A stretch of DNA of 64,000 bases from Arthonia radiata (Eukaryota; Ascomycota; Arthoniomycetes; Arthoniales; Arthoniaceae): contig PSQN01000002.1 of assembly GCA_002989075.1 (NCBI GenBank), positions 1,442,097-1,506,096 on the forward strand. The letters run 5' to 3'. Position 1 is the first letter of the stretch; every line of letters starts with the position of its first letter. This document shows, one piece after another, positions 1-10,071 of this stretch. Below the pieces are notes generated by a model that was not told the origin of the DNA, made no database searches, and saw only the letters and a program-made list of their open reading frames with translations. A program made the position numbers and the translations under genes.

Positions 1-241
1 TCTTCTCACCATCCTCTGTGATCTGGGGGATGTCATCCATATCGTTGTGCGACCCTAGCACAACACCATGCTGTGTTTTGTTCTGGTCATTGTCTATCGT
101 CGACCAAACATTCTCCTCGTGATTAGAGATTTTGGGCGCAGCTTCGTTCGACTCTGGAAAGTTACGGTTCTGCCCATGGGAGTATGAGTCTGTTTGCCCC
201 TGCTGCGCCCTTTTCGACTCGCCATTACTCGCTCTTGACAT
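1..241 (-). CDS. N-terminal part of an unidentified protein, runs off the window
   Basis: An ATG on the minus strand at 239-241 opens a frame with no stop to the left edge of the window (about 80 codons). The visible residues are polar and acidic (MSRASNGESKRAQQGQTD at the start, later DNDQNK and NDMDDIPQITEDGEK), with no signal peptide or membrane segment. A charged cytoplasmic tail of this kind often precedes the first helix of a fungal MFS transporter, but nothing in the visible part proves that. Kept as a probable gene start because the frame is open to the edge and the codon use is ordinary; the function is unknown. Confidence 0.5.
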   Translation of the reverse strand, partial: MSRASNGESKRAQQGQTDSYSHGQNRNFPESNEAAPKISNHEENVWSTIDNDQNKTQHGVVLGSHNDMDDIPQITEDGEK

Positions 242-592
242 GTTTGTTCCAGCTGATAGGTTCAAGCTTATCGGCCCAGTATGGAAGAGTGAAGATTGGT
301 GATGCTACTAGATAGACTGTGCAAAGCCTTGAAAATATTTGAGTTGATCACCCGAACACGTTCACGTTGCACCGGTCACGAATAGGACGTCATTAAGTCC
401 GAGCACGTGGCAAAGGCCATCACGTTCGCGAAAATTCTATTGGCTCATTACGCGCGAGCCGAAAACTGTCCTAACTCTGGCTCCTCTTCATACGAGCTTA
501 CAGAGAACCTTCCAGTTCCAAAGACTACCTGTAGAGCTCTTGCTCCGATCTATGTATATGTAGTCTATTCACAGCCAATTTTCGCCTCAGCA
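242..592. other. intergenic, no gene seen
   Basis: Lies upstream of the edge gene (minus strand) and downstream of the permease stop. It should contain the promoter of the edge gene and the 3' end of the permease. No RNA gene, repeat or convincing reading frame seen. Confidence 0.6.
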
Positions 593-2452
593 CTACTCAA
601 AATACCGGATGTCCATTTCAATTTGCGGCCCATGGTAATTATGCTTCCCGAAAAAAGCGTAATAAACAAGTCCAAACAATAAAGCCCCTCCAAACACGAG
701 ACAGGAGTAGTTCATGTTCTCGGCGCTCACTGGTAGTTGTGGCGGAAAGAATGAGAACAGGGTTGTTAGCAGCAGAAACATCAGCGCGAAGACGTTGACA
801 GCGAAGCCAAGCTTTCCCATGCGCCATGGCCCAAATTTGATCGAGTTTTTCTGCACTCGCCTGATAGCCAACAATAAGATAGGCAGGAAGTATGAGAATG
901 AGAGTCCCGCAACTGTGATTGACACAATAGCGTTGAAGGCAGATGTCGAGCCAATGTTGATAAGCGCGAGAAGGGCACTTATGATTGTTGACAGAGCGAT
1001 TGCGTTTAATGGCAGCGCCGAAGGCTGATGGACCTATATCCCTGTTAGCAACTCCAAACTATACATGCTTGCCAAAGGAGTGTCGCAAACCTTTGCCAAG
1101 AGCCTAGAAAAAGGCAAGCCACGATCACGAGCAAACGCCCAAGTCAATCGAGATGTTGATGCGAGAAGGCCGAATGTTGCAAAGCAAGCCAATGCAATAA
1201 GGACGGAGACCATTGCATCTGTTCCTGATAGGGAATTTGTGATGTTGTAAAATATCTGGATAGAATCATAACCAGTCGGACTCTCTAGTACACTTTCGAG
1301 ACCGCCAAGTGTGTAAAGAAAGGCAATGACGATACCTAGGGCCAATAGACCATTGACTAGGATCGCAGTGACCATACACCAAGGCACGATAGTTGCTGCG
1401 TCTTTAACTTCCTCGGCTGCACTAGGCTGTCAGTAAAATGTCTCGAGCGTTTTTGGTAATATGCCGTACCCATATGGCAAGGCCCATCATACCCTAGCGT
1501 CGCGCATTAGAACACAACTATCTCTCGTAGGATCACCACGCCCTTGACTGCACTTACCAAGGAACGGGTAGACTCCACTCAAAAGCCCGATAAACCAAGC
1601 AGCGCCTCGGTTCTCCCATCCGGAAAGATTTACAAACGTTGCGAAGACGAACTTGGCATCGTGTTTGGGCGCGAGGTATGTAAGTGGAATGAGGATAGCA
1701 AAGAAGCCAAGAACGTGGATGATGAGTATCAGGCCTTCAATGCGAGGAAGAGCCTTGGCCGCAAGCGTGTTTGTAAAAACACAAATAACCAGCACCAGAT
1801 AGAAAATCAGTGTGCCCTGCCAACGTTGGGCATCGTATGTCGGATAGTTGAGGATGACTAGACCCTGGGTGACTGTAGCGCAGATAAACGCACCGCTCGC
1901 AACAAAAGCTTGCCAGCCGATGAAAGAAAGCCAACCTGAGAGCCATCACCGTTTATCAGCTTGAGAACTTCGAGCGCATCCGGGCGACAGACAGACCTGT
2001 GACCCAGCTAAGGAACACGCGGTGCTTTGGTGGAGCAAGCATTGCTACCCAATGGTATTGTCCTCCGGATACTGGAGCCATTGAGACTAGCTCAGCCATC
2101 GAAGCTGCAGTTGCGAGAGTTCCAAAGAAGCAGAAAATGAAGCCATAGAGCAACCCGACAGGTCCAGCCTCCTCGAGGGCTGTTGGATTCACAAAGAAGA
2201 TTGCCTCCCAAGACACCAATTCTGTGGTTGCAAGACCTAGCATCGACCAAAAACCAAAGTTGCGCTGTTGTATGCTATTAAATTTATGCACGATCAATGG
2301 GAAGGATCTCTCGTTGGGGCACATACCTTTAGCTGAGGGCGCTTCCCTTGTCGTGCCAATACCTCGTCGTCGTTTTGCTGAGCCGATACATATGATCGTG
2401 ACTTGCCTTCAGAGCGCTCGCCCAGCTCGTATGCTTCGTCAACAGCATTCAT
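593..2452 (-). CDS. APC-superfamily amino-acid/GABA/choline-type permease
   Basis: Integral plasma-membrane transporter of the fungal APC (amino acid-polyamine-choline) family, importing an amino acid, GABA or choline with protons. Six exons join in frame: 2452-2327, 2264-1997, 1935-1558, 1493-1470, 1416-1091 and 1033-593, giving about 520 residues, normal for the family. The first hydrophobic segment follows the family-typical RNFGFWSMLGLA; further recognisable pieces are SGGQYHWVA, GYDGPCHMAEEVKDA and TSRLTWAFARDRGLP. Exon 4 is only 24 nt. An in-frame TTG 36 nt upstream is not a credible start; the ATG at 2452 gives a polar 40-residue tail. The substrate cannot be read from sequence; GABA-permease or choline-transporter relatives are the closest in feel. 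Confidence 0.9.
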
Positions 2453-3544
2453 GACAAGATGATCTTGTGTGCGTGCAAGCGAATCCAAGTCAAGTTTTGC
2501 GCCTGAACCAAATGTCTGGCAAGGAAAAGATGTTTTAAAGCTACAGCGATCCTGCGTTGTAGCAGGAAGGCAACCTTCACGTGAATGCTCCTCGGGGCCG
2601 ATGAATGATCTGGCAAGTGGGGAAGATGCAGTGCACCATCGCCTGATGATGTATTGCAGTCATTCTGGGGAGAGGTATGCTTAGGAAATAAAGCTCAGCA
2701 GGCAAACTCTTAACAGTTGCATTAATTCACGCAGTGGCTGTCGTGCTTCGGCATTGGCTCACACAGCGCAATGTGGATAAGCACACCGACTTTTGGGTAT
2801 CCACGAACTGATGGATCAGCGTGCTGAGCCCCATTCTGGCAGACGACAAGGTTGTGACTCTGTCAGACAAAACTTTGTGCTATCGCTGCACCGCTCTACT
2901 TCAAGTTTCGTGCAACCAACGTGGATGCACAAAGTCCGAATACACCTTTCCAACGGATTGTACAGAGGGGACGAGCTAGATACTGACAGTGTTGGCCTGG
3001 AAACGAGAAGACGTCAAGGACGTCAGTCCGCGTCCCTCGGTCCTAGCGCGCCCAAACAACGCTAGGAAGCCCCTGCAGATCCGCTCCGTCACGCATAAGC
3101 GCCCAAAGGCGCGAGACTTTTACGCAGTACTCTCAACTTGCCGATCCATCTTCACTAGGTCACCGGCGGCCTGCATGCTGTCGCAGCGCTTCCAGCCTAA
3201 ACATATACATCAAACGTTACTGGCAGTGCTGTCATTGGACGGGCCACACTCCCTGCGTCAACGCCGCGTGCCGACGTCACCATCCTTGTGTTTCTCACTC
3301 CCTGAATCCGACGGACGCGCACATATGCGGACAAGCCGCCATTGCCTTACGTCTTCGGGAACACGGAGGCGAACAGCTCTGGCGCTGCAGATGACCTGAA
3401 AGCTCTGTGCAGCATGCGCCGCTCGTAGCAAGATGTGAGCCGCTCGCCCCGTTGGCTCAATCGCCCCTCCTAAGAAGTCACAATGGCCATCTCAACACCC
3501 GGTCGTTTAATCTATCGTATCCTTTGCTGCTCTATGTGACTACA
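2453..3544. other. intergenic, divergent promoter region
   Basis: About 1.1 kb between the start of the permease (minus) and of the rhodopsin-domain gene (plus), so it should hold both promoters. Frames at 2793-3065 and 2989-3399 are open but low in recognisable content and I do not call them. Confidence 0.6.
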
Positions 3545-4843
3545 ATGATGGTCATGGCATTTCAAGAGCTTAGATCTCGGCAAGTTCTCATTACCCCTCA
3601 AAACACCGGGCCTCTTGCCAACATCGTAGCTTGGTTCCTCATCGTTGCTGTGGTTCTGGCTGTCATAACTCGAATCTCCATCAAGAGGTTTACACGTTCG
3701 GATAAAGTTTCATACGAAGACTATGCCGTGGTCGGCGCGACAGTATGGTATCCCTCTTTTCGTGGACCGACTTGGATTACTGACAAATATGCACAGGTCC
3801 TCGCCTCTGTTATAGTTGTTCTGATATCTCGCGCAGTTGATTTCGGCTTGGGCCGACCTCGCGATCTTGTTGATGGAGATTCTCGGCACAGGCTTGAAAA
3901 GGTAACCTGTCTGCAACTTGTATGACCAGCGTCGACTTACGATCAACAGCTACAAGCTGCGATCGATGCTCTGTACGTGGTTACAGTGGCCTTGACAAAA
4001 TATGCAACAATCCAACTGCTAGTCAGGCTGGGAGCTTTTCGACAATACTTTGGACTCAGTTACTGGATTCACACTGTGACCGCTGTTCTCTGGGCGGTGG
4101 TAGGCGTAATAACGATCGGTGCACAATGCGGAGGGGGACGATCATGGGACGCAGCGCCTGGCTGCATCAATATTGTGAGTCCAAAATAAAAATAAACAGT
4201 ACTCGGCTAGAGTGACGAAATCGAGGGCATTGCTGACAACGCACCAAGATTAGTTTCTGGGAAGCCATGGAGACTGTCAACATCACAACTGAGCTAAGCC
4301 TCTGCCTTCTTCCTATCTGGCTGGTATGGGGACTTCAAATGAATTTCAGTCGCAAAATCGTCGTGGTCGTGGCATTTGCATTGCGAACGAGGTACGCAAC
4401 ACAAAATTTTCTCCTTAGCTTTCTTCTGATGTGCTGTCACCTCCAGCGTGATAGGGGCTATTATCGCGCGGCTTGTCGAGCTTACAAAGGACAACCAAAT
4501 TTCGAGATCAGGAGTCATCGGTGGATCCGTACCTTCAACTAATGCTACACAATGCGTAATCGCATTTGCTATCATCACGGCATGCACACCAGTCCTGAAG
4601 CCTTTTCTTGACAACTTCACCTCAGGCGTCTTGGGTGCATCGCTCAAAGACACGTCACAAGCAACGACGTCTTTCAAAGACAGCTACAAACTCCGCTCAC
4701 TGCGGTTCCAAGAACATGACCGACTACGCTCATCCGACGGCCTCAACAATGGCGGACACAACGGACTGTTGGAACACCAAGGCCCACCGTACAGTCTACA
4801 AGATCAGAATGCCGAAAGCTTGGCAACAGCTGATAGAGTGTAG
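3545..4843 (+). CDS. fungal rhodopsin-domain integral membrane protein
   Basis: Seven-helix membrane protein of the fungal rhodopsin-domain (SAT4/PTH11-like) family; many members are orphan receptors, no retinal binding is implied. Five exons: 3545-3742, 3797-3901, 3950-4174, 4249-4391, 4447-4843, giving about 355 residues. Family landmarks are SYEDYAVVGAT (end of helix 1 loop), the Gly-Leu-Gly-Arg loop GLGRPRDL, YVVTVALTKYATIQLL, the Cys-containing PGCINI, FWEAMETVNITTELSLCLLPI and a final helix AFAIITACTPVLKPFLD. The polar C-tail (from about residue 270) is typical. No Cys-rich CFEM domain is present at the N-terminus. All introns are GT..AG of 48-74 bp. The ligand is unknown. Confidence 0.85.
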
Positions 4844-5818
4844 CAAATCTGCAATGCCTGCGACGCTGTAGAAGAGGCTCTAGGAATAAAGCTCATCAAA
4901 TATGGCGGCACGTGGCAGAGAAACGCAAGGGACGCATTCTCCCATACATTGTTCGTGTGAAACTGTCAGAGATACTTACTTAGGCGTTCTACTTCATTTT
5001 CCAGCAGTAAATACCAGTCAATACTGTATCCTCTGAGACCTAAGTGCAGCCTAGCTTTGGGCGTGTCTCTGAAGTGCTTATGGCGTCAAGTCTTTCATGA
5101 TCTTGAAAGAGAGTGCGACGAGCTGCGCGGCATGTTCATGCTCAAGTTTGAGACCACATGGAGTAGTGACCCGCTGGAGACACTCGAATCATTTACGTCA
5201 GTGGCTGATGATTTTCAGTGGATCAACTTAGAAGGATGATGAATGGCTAATGCACAACAGCGGCTCAGCAACCCCTTCACCGAGGCTGATCACTTCCGAG
5301 GCCGCGCAGCATGCATGATGCAGTGCTGTGGCACTACCTGTGCAGAATGCTTGCTTGCTACCATTACATCGAGACTATCTACAGTCCGCCCGGGGCGCCT
5401 TCCGTAGAGTCCCTGCATGAAGACGGTTTGGATTGCATTCACGCCTAAGATCTTTTGGAAAAGCCAAGCATGATTGAGGCGCCTCGGTAAGGTGTGATGC
5501 CCACGAAGGTACTGCATACGCTTCGAGTGACCAAGTGGATGCACGATAGCTACGCCGCATAGCCCACCTGCAACATGAATACTCGCGGCTGAACATCGGG
5601 TTGCGCAACGCTGACATCATAAGGACAATCTGCCAAAGTAGCAAGTAAACATAAAATGAGGATCATCCTCATGTCCTTGCCGCTGATCTTTTTCTTATCC
5701 AAAGCTCAGATCGAAGCAGCTCTGAACGCACGGACCAATCTCTGTATCGTCAATACCCATCCAAAGGGGTAGGTCTCACGTCTCCAATGAGATCCATGAC
5801 GAAAAGAGTCTCCTGCTA
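4844..5818. other. intergenic, no gene seen
   Basis: Nearly 1 kb of normal-composition DNA. A 60-codon frame at 5057-5239 lacks a proper ATG and recognisable motifs. Nothing else stands out. Confidence 0.5.
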
Positions 5819-6049
5819 ATGGCGACTATTAGTCTCACACATAGCTCTCCCGTCACAATGACTCGATCCGACTCCCAGCAGCCCGCCTGGATGGTCAAAA
5901 TCCGCGCTCAGGCTGAGAAAGACACCCGCGCCCAACCGTGGAAGAGCACGCTCGGCGCTATCGACAACACCAAGTTCGACGAGTCCAACCCGGATGTCGT
6001 CTACAGCGTCCCCATGCTCAACATTGGTCAGACCTACTTCAAGGCTTGA
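5819..6049 (+). CDS. possible small protein of unknown function
   Basis: A 76-codon frame beginning at ATG 5819 (second ATG at 5858 would give 63 codons) and ending in TGA. The product is polar and rich in D, N, S and K with the stretch RAQPWKSTLGAIDNTKFDES; no signal peptide, cysteine pattern or membrane segment. It could be a genuine small gene, the last exon of a spliced gene, or chance. I do not recognise it. Confidence 0.3.
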   Translation: MATISLTHSSPVTMTRSDSQQPAWMVKIRAQAEKDTRAQPWKSTLGAIDNTKFDESNPDVVYSVPMLNIGQTYFKA

Positions 6050-6673
6050 GCTCAGACGGCCGCTGTTCGAGGATGTGAGTGGAGCTATGGATGGATTACA
6101 TATGCTTTCTAATGTTTTTCAAGTGATGAGAGTCGTGCAATCATTCGCTACGCACAATTGTTACACACGCCCTTTAACTGCGACAGGCTTCGGCTTGCAA
6201 CACCTTTGAAGCGCAGAGACATGCTTGAAGCCTCACGTTGGATCATTCGCTTGGATATTTGGTGAGATTGTTGCTGTAGAACTTATGGCTCAGGGCTCTA
6301 ATGCCTATGAGACAACCCGATATAGCAATGGCATCATCTTTCCCTTAACGTTGTTGATCGTAAGTGTCTAAGCTTGACATTGGTTCATGCATGGGGAAGC
6401 GTAGATGAATCAGGAATACCCTGGCCGTATGTCTCGCTTGGCTGCAAGTCTAGGATGATCGTTGCCTACTGTCAGCTTGATGTCTCCGAAGTTCAAGTCA
6501 GCGAAAACATCTCTTAGAGATGTAAGTAGACTGTTATCTCAGAGCTTGGTTGTACCAGATCGAAATACATCAGATCCGTCAAGAATACCTTCCATGACTT
6601 CAAACCAACCAGATGCTTTGACGATAGTATGAGACGTGCGCCCCTTCCCCACATATATTTGCAGTCGACAATC
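6050..6673. other. intergenic, no gene seen
   Basis: Between the small frame above and the 3' end of the AsaB-like gene. No motif-bearing frame or RNA gene recognised. Confidence 0.5.
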
Positions 6674-7755
6674 TCACTCAGGTTTTGAAGTGAATACAAT
6701 CGCTCTGAACTCGATGCTTTCACGAGGCAGTCCGTTTGGTGGAGGATCCTGCACGTGAAACGCGCAGTGGGGACAGCCTGGCGACTATCAGTATGATGTC
6801 CTTTAGGGTGAAAAACAACATCAAGAGCTAACGTTTGGCTACATTGTCCGCTGAGTCGAACTGCTTGTGTATGATCACTTCATCGCGAGCTTGCTTGCTG
6901 AGATAATGCCATTGGTGCGTAGGCCGATTCACTGCGAAGATAGCCGAGGTAGAGTATGTCTGTCGGATGCTGTCGCATTCTATAAGGTCATTCTCATGGA
7001 CAGAACGAGCGTCACAGAGTGCTAGAGGCCAATCCCATACGGTAGGAACCAGTGGATGCCACACGCTATCGATTGTGCGTCAGTGGAATTTCGAATACAG
7101 AATGAGACGAAAAGCCTGCATACTTTAGAATTCGCATACGTCCGTGTAGGTATTCGTCAGGTTCTGATTCAGCGTGTGATAAAACCTTGTTCAGCGCACC
7201 CATTGACGATTGATCTATTCGGTCAAATAGAGGCTACAGGAGCAGGAGCACAACGAGAACACCCACCACAATGAACAAACGGAGATGGTTGCAGTGGAGC
7301 AGACTTGTCATTCAAATCGATCCTTTGACCTTGAACTTCAGACGGGGGTTGATACAGTCGAACCTGTCTTCATATTAGCAATCAGCTGTCATCACTTACT
7401 GCACACATACTCTGTGATCGAAGATGATCACTCGATCTGCACCCTCGACTTCTGTCTTGATGAGCTGCTCAATTTCAGGCATGTAGTGGTTGGTAACGCT
7501 TTCAGCATCAGTGAATTGTCCAAAGTCACTCTGATGCCGACAGATCTTGAAACCCTGTATGTCCAAATCAAACTCAGATTCCCGGCCACGAACATCTTTA
7601 ACCACACATGTTTTCTCTTCGAACTCCATGTTCGTCTGACGCTGGTCCGGGGCGTTAGCAGGTATGTTGAAGAACAGTTGGAACGGTTTCTCCTTCTGGT
7701 AAATTTCCTGCCATTTCAAGTAGCTAATGGGAGCTTGCTCAGCATTGACGGCCAT
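6674..7755 (-). CDS. AsaB/CmcJ-like hydroxylase-desaturase family protein
   Basis: Member of the fungal AsaB/CmcJ-like family (annotated as hydroxylase/desaturase; found in aspergillic-acid and other secondary-metabolite clusters, also scattered singly). Five exons: 7755-7411, 7363-7267, 7214-7124, 7065-6833, 6777-6674, giving 289 residues, typical length. Family landmarks, in order: GFKICRHQSDF, GADRVIIFDHR, the VHCDQSS motif split across an intron, the segment RMRILNVWHPL followed by WDWPLALCDARSV, HQWHYLSKQARDEVIIHKQFDS, and a C-terminal HCAFHVQDPPPNG with RESIEFRAIVF. All splice joins keep the frame. Introns are 47-58 bp. Neighbouring acetyltransferase and permease might be functional partners, but there is no core biosynthetic gene nearby. 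The substrate is unknown. Confidence 0.88.
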
Positions 7756-8371
7756 TTTGAGTGGTGATGTTTAGCAAGTAAGGCAATCAATGGGGAAGGT
7801 TTCACATTCATGCTGAATTGAGACGACTCAAGGATTGAGAAGTCATCAGTGCCAAATATACCGGTGCGAGCGGCCAAGTCAGCATGTGATTGGCTTGCAG
7901 TTCGGTAGCAGAGAGGTAGGCTAGACGCCACACAAGCACGTCAAATGCGGCGTATGCGAGTCAGCCCCGCCACAAGACCTTTTGATCTTCAACGCTACTG
8001 CACGTACGCGGCAGACTTGATCCTGCAGATCCAATGCACGACTGCATGCACGAAACCCGATGTGGATCCAACGTTGCGACAATTCTTGGAGAGCTTGCGT
8101 AGCGCAGGCGATGAATCTGCCTTGCGGACCCCCATGATTGTGAGTATGGATTCGCCAATGACTTTCCTTATACAGAACGAGACCCTGCGGCAACTGTGCA
8201 GGCCTTAGCTGATAGGCGGCTAAGCGGTAAAGGCTTCCAACATCCCCGCACGAAAGCCACTGTCTTCCGTCTGCAAACATCTTCCAAAGACAATATCCAG
8301 CGAAGCAGCGTCTGACTCGCAACTGAAGACCGCGGTACTATTTGCTCCTTTGTAACTTCAGCACTAACACC
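7756..8371. promoter_or_regulatory. divergent promoter region between AsaB-like and GNAT genes
   Basis: The two genes start 616 bp apart and point away from each other, so both promoters must lie here. Overlapping frames at 7921-8322 on both strands show no family motif and are probably chance. No specific operator recognised. Confidence 0.45.
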
Positions 8372-9095
8372 ATGGCCTCACCCTCGTTCAAGCTTGTCGA
8401 TGCAACACCTTCAGATACGGCAGATATGGCTACTTGTTACTTCGAGGCATTCGTAGACATGCCACATCCACAAGCCCAGTTTTACGGCCAAATGTTTCCC
8501 AACCGACCGAGCGTCCACGAATTCTTTGCGAAGAGTCTTTCGGAGCAAATGCGCCGCGAGCCACAGGCCGCTTTCCTCAAAGTTGTGGATGCCAACGCCA
8601 ATGATAAGCTGGTGGGATTCATCAAATGGACCGCGCCCAGGAGCGGCGAGTCATACTGGGCAGACTGTGCCGTGGACTCGGACGCATCTTTGTGTGACGC
8701 CTTTTTTGGAGCAATGGCCGAGAACCGTAATCGCCTGATGGCTGAGCGCCCACATTGGTGTAGGTTTTGAAGCTCCTAGGCCTCGTCAATGTATGAGAAG
8801 CTGATGACACTGGGCAGACGTTGAGCTCATGGGCGTCAGCTCGCAGTACGCTCGTAAGGGAGCTGGATCGATGCTCATTGATTACGGTTGCAAGCTGGCG
8901 GACCGAGACAACGTTGAAGCCTACGTGGATGCAAGTCCAGTTGCGAGACCTCTGTACGAACGGTACCAATTTGAGGTCAAAAACACAACAACGATGCCGA
9001 GTCCGTTTGATTGGTACGTTGAGAGCTTCATGGTCAGGTCGCCGAACAAACGTAGGAGAAGACTAGAACAATGCATTGGATGTCGATCTATCTGA
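8372..9095 (+). CDS. GNAT-family N-acetyltransferase
   Basis: Acetyl-CoA-dependent N-acetyltransferase, probably cytosolic; the substrate is unknown. Two exons, 8372-8759 and 8818-9095, join in frame (TGG T + AC GTT) to give 221 residues. The N-terminal half has KLVDATPSDTADMATCYFEAF and the strand KLVGFIKW; after the join comes the core YVELMGVSSQYARKGAGSMLIDYG, where Q/R-x-x-G-x-G/A is the acetyl-CoA binding motif, then PLYERYQFEV, the usual C-terminal Tyr-bearing segment. The first ATG sits in a good context (ACCATGG). It resembles the fungal family of short GNATs found near metabolic clusters. Confidence 0.88.
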
Positions 9096-9582
9096 CCGAA
9101 CCTTAGTAGTGATTGAGTCGGAAGGTTAGTGAGATTGGGGTGAAGACAATGATACTGCGCTCAGTGTTGGTAGTGTAGGTGTGAGCATTAGAGAATGGCT
9201 CGTTACCGCTATAATGAGCTAGCTTCTAAAGCTTGCCCCTTACTAGTCTCAGCCCGCTCAGACCCTTGGCCGTCTGTGCGTGTTTACTACGCTATCTCCC
9301 TTTAGGTAGTAGGTACCTAAAGAATATAAGACGCGATAGTAACTTTTTTAGTCTTATTAACTAAGTTTCACTCTAACTATTAAAATCTAATTTAAAAAGT
9401 ATATTAACTAAGTTAATAATATCTTCTTGTTAAGAATTTATAGACGCTAAAGTTCTAGTTTAATCTTAACTTTTATATACTAGCTATAGTATACTTTAGT
9501 ATAGCTATAGTACTATAATATCTAGAGTTAGAAAGGCTTAGTATCTAGATTTTATCTATAGAATGATTCTAGTATTCCTAGC
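9096..9582. other. transition from genic to AT-rich DNA
   Basis: Ordinary composition to about 9300, then an abrupt change to AT-rich sequence with very few CpA/TpG. No gene. A small palindrome TAGGTACCTA lies near 9310. Confidence 0.6.
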
Positions 9583-9587
9583 CTACT

Positions 9588-10059
9588 TGTTACGGGCACC
9601 AGCCCTAGACGGCCTAGCGCACACCCAAGCATCAACCACCGCCAGTCATCTCAGCCCTATCAGCACCATTCCCGACTAAGCCTATAAACCCGCTGTAGGC
9701 ATTATCGGACAAGACGGCTATAAAGGCCTACATTCCCTACAAACCCGACATAGGCATTGTCGGGTTGGCGAACACGAAGGAACTCCCCCTGTGTACCTTA
9801 AACTATATAGCCAGACTAATAACTAACCTTTAAATAGACTTTAGTCTATTAACTTAACATTTGAATATAAGTTCCTTAACTCTATTTAAGTAACGTACTT
9901 TACCTTCTGTCTATCTTAGTCAAGCCCCTCTTACCTTCTATAATCTGTCTCGCCTCTCCTACCTTTTAGTCTCTAGCATATAAGATACCTACTATTAAGG
10001 TCGACAAGCACACAAGGTAAGTGAGCCTTAGTTCGGTTCTCTCAGCGACCGGCGTTATA
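9588..10059 (+). repeat. 5' LTR of Gypsy copy 1
   Basis: Starts TGTTACGG and pairs with the 3' LTR at 16458-16931. It contains a TATATAG box at 9804-9810. It keeps noticeably more C and G than the other three LTRs of this family in the window. Confidence 0.9.
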
Positions 10060-10071
10060 CTTTAATAGACT
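9843..10071 (+). promoter_or_regulatory. likely self-priming pair: R start in LTR and primer-binding site after LTR
   Basis: The LTR has AGTCTATTAA at 9843-9852, about 35-40 nt downstream of a TATATAG box, where a transcript could begin. Immediately after the LTR, at 10062-10071, is TTAATAGACT, its exact reverse complement. That is the arrangement known for self-primed elements of the Tf1/sushi group (the 5' end of the RNA folds back as primer). Inference; no known tRNA match was noticed here. Confidence 0.5.

Noticed and set aside
2793-3399. Overlapping frames upstream of the rhodopsin-domain gene
   Set aside because: Low complexity of motif, proline/arginine-rich chance-like sequence in a divergent promoter.
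5057-5239. 60-codon frame in the left arm
   Set aside because: Opens at TTG rather than ATG and shows no recognisable content.
7921-8322. Overlapping frames on both strands between the AsaB-like and GNAT genes
   Set aside because: No family motif and odd composition; more likely chance frames in a promoter region.
593-9095. A complete secondary-metabolite gene cluster in the left arm
   Set aside because: Tailoring-type genes are present but no polyketide, peptide or terpene synthase is visible in the window.
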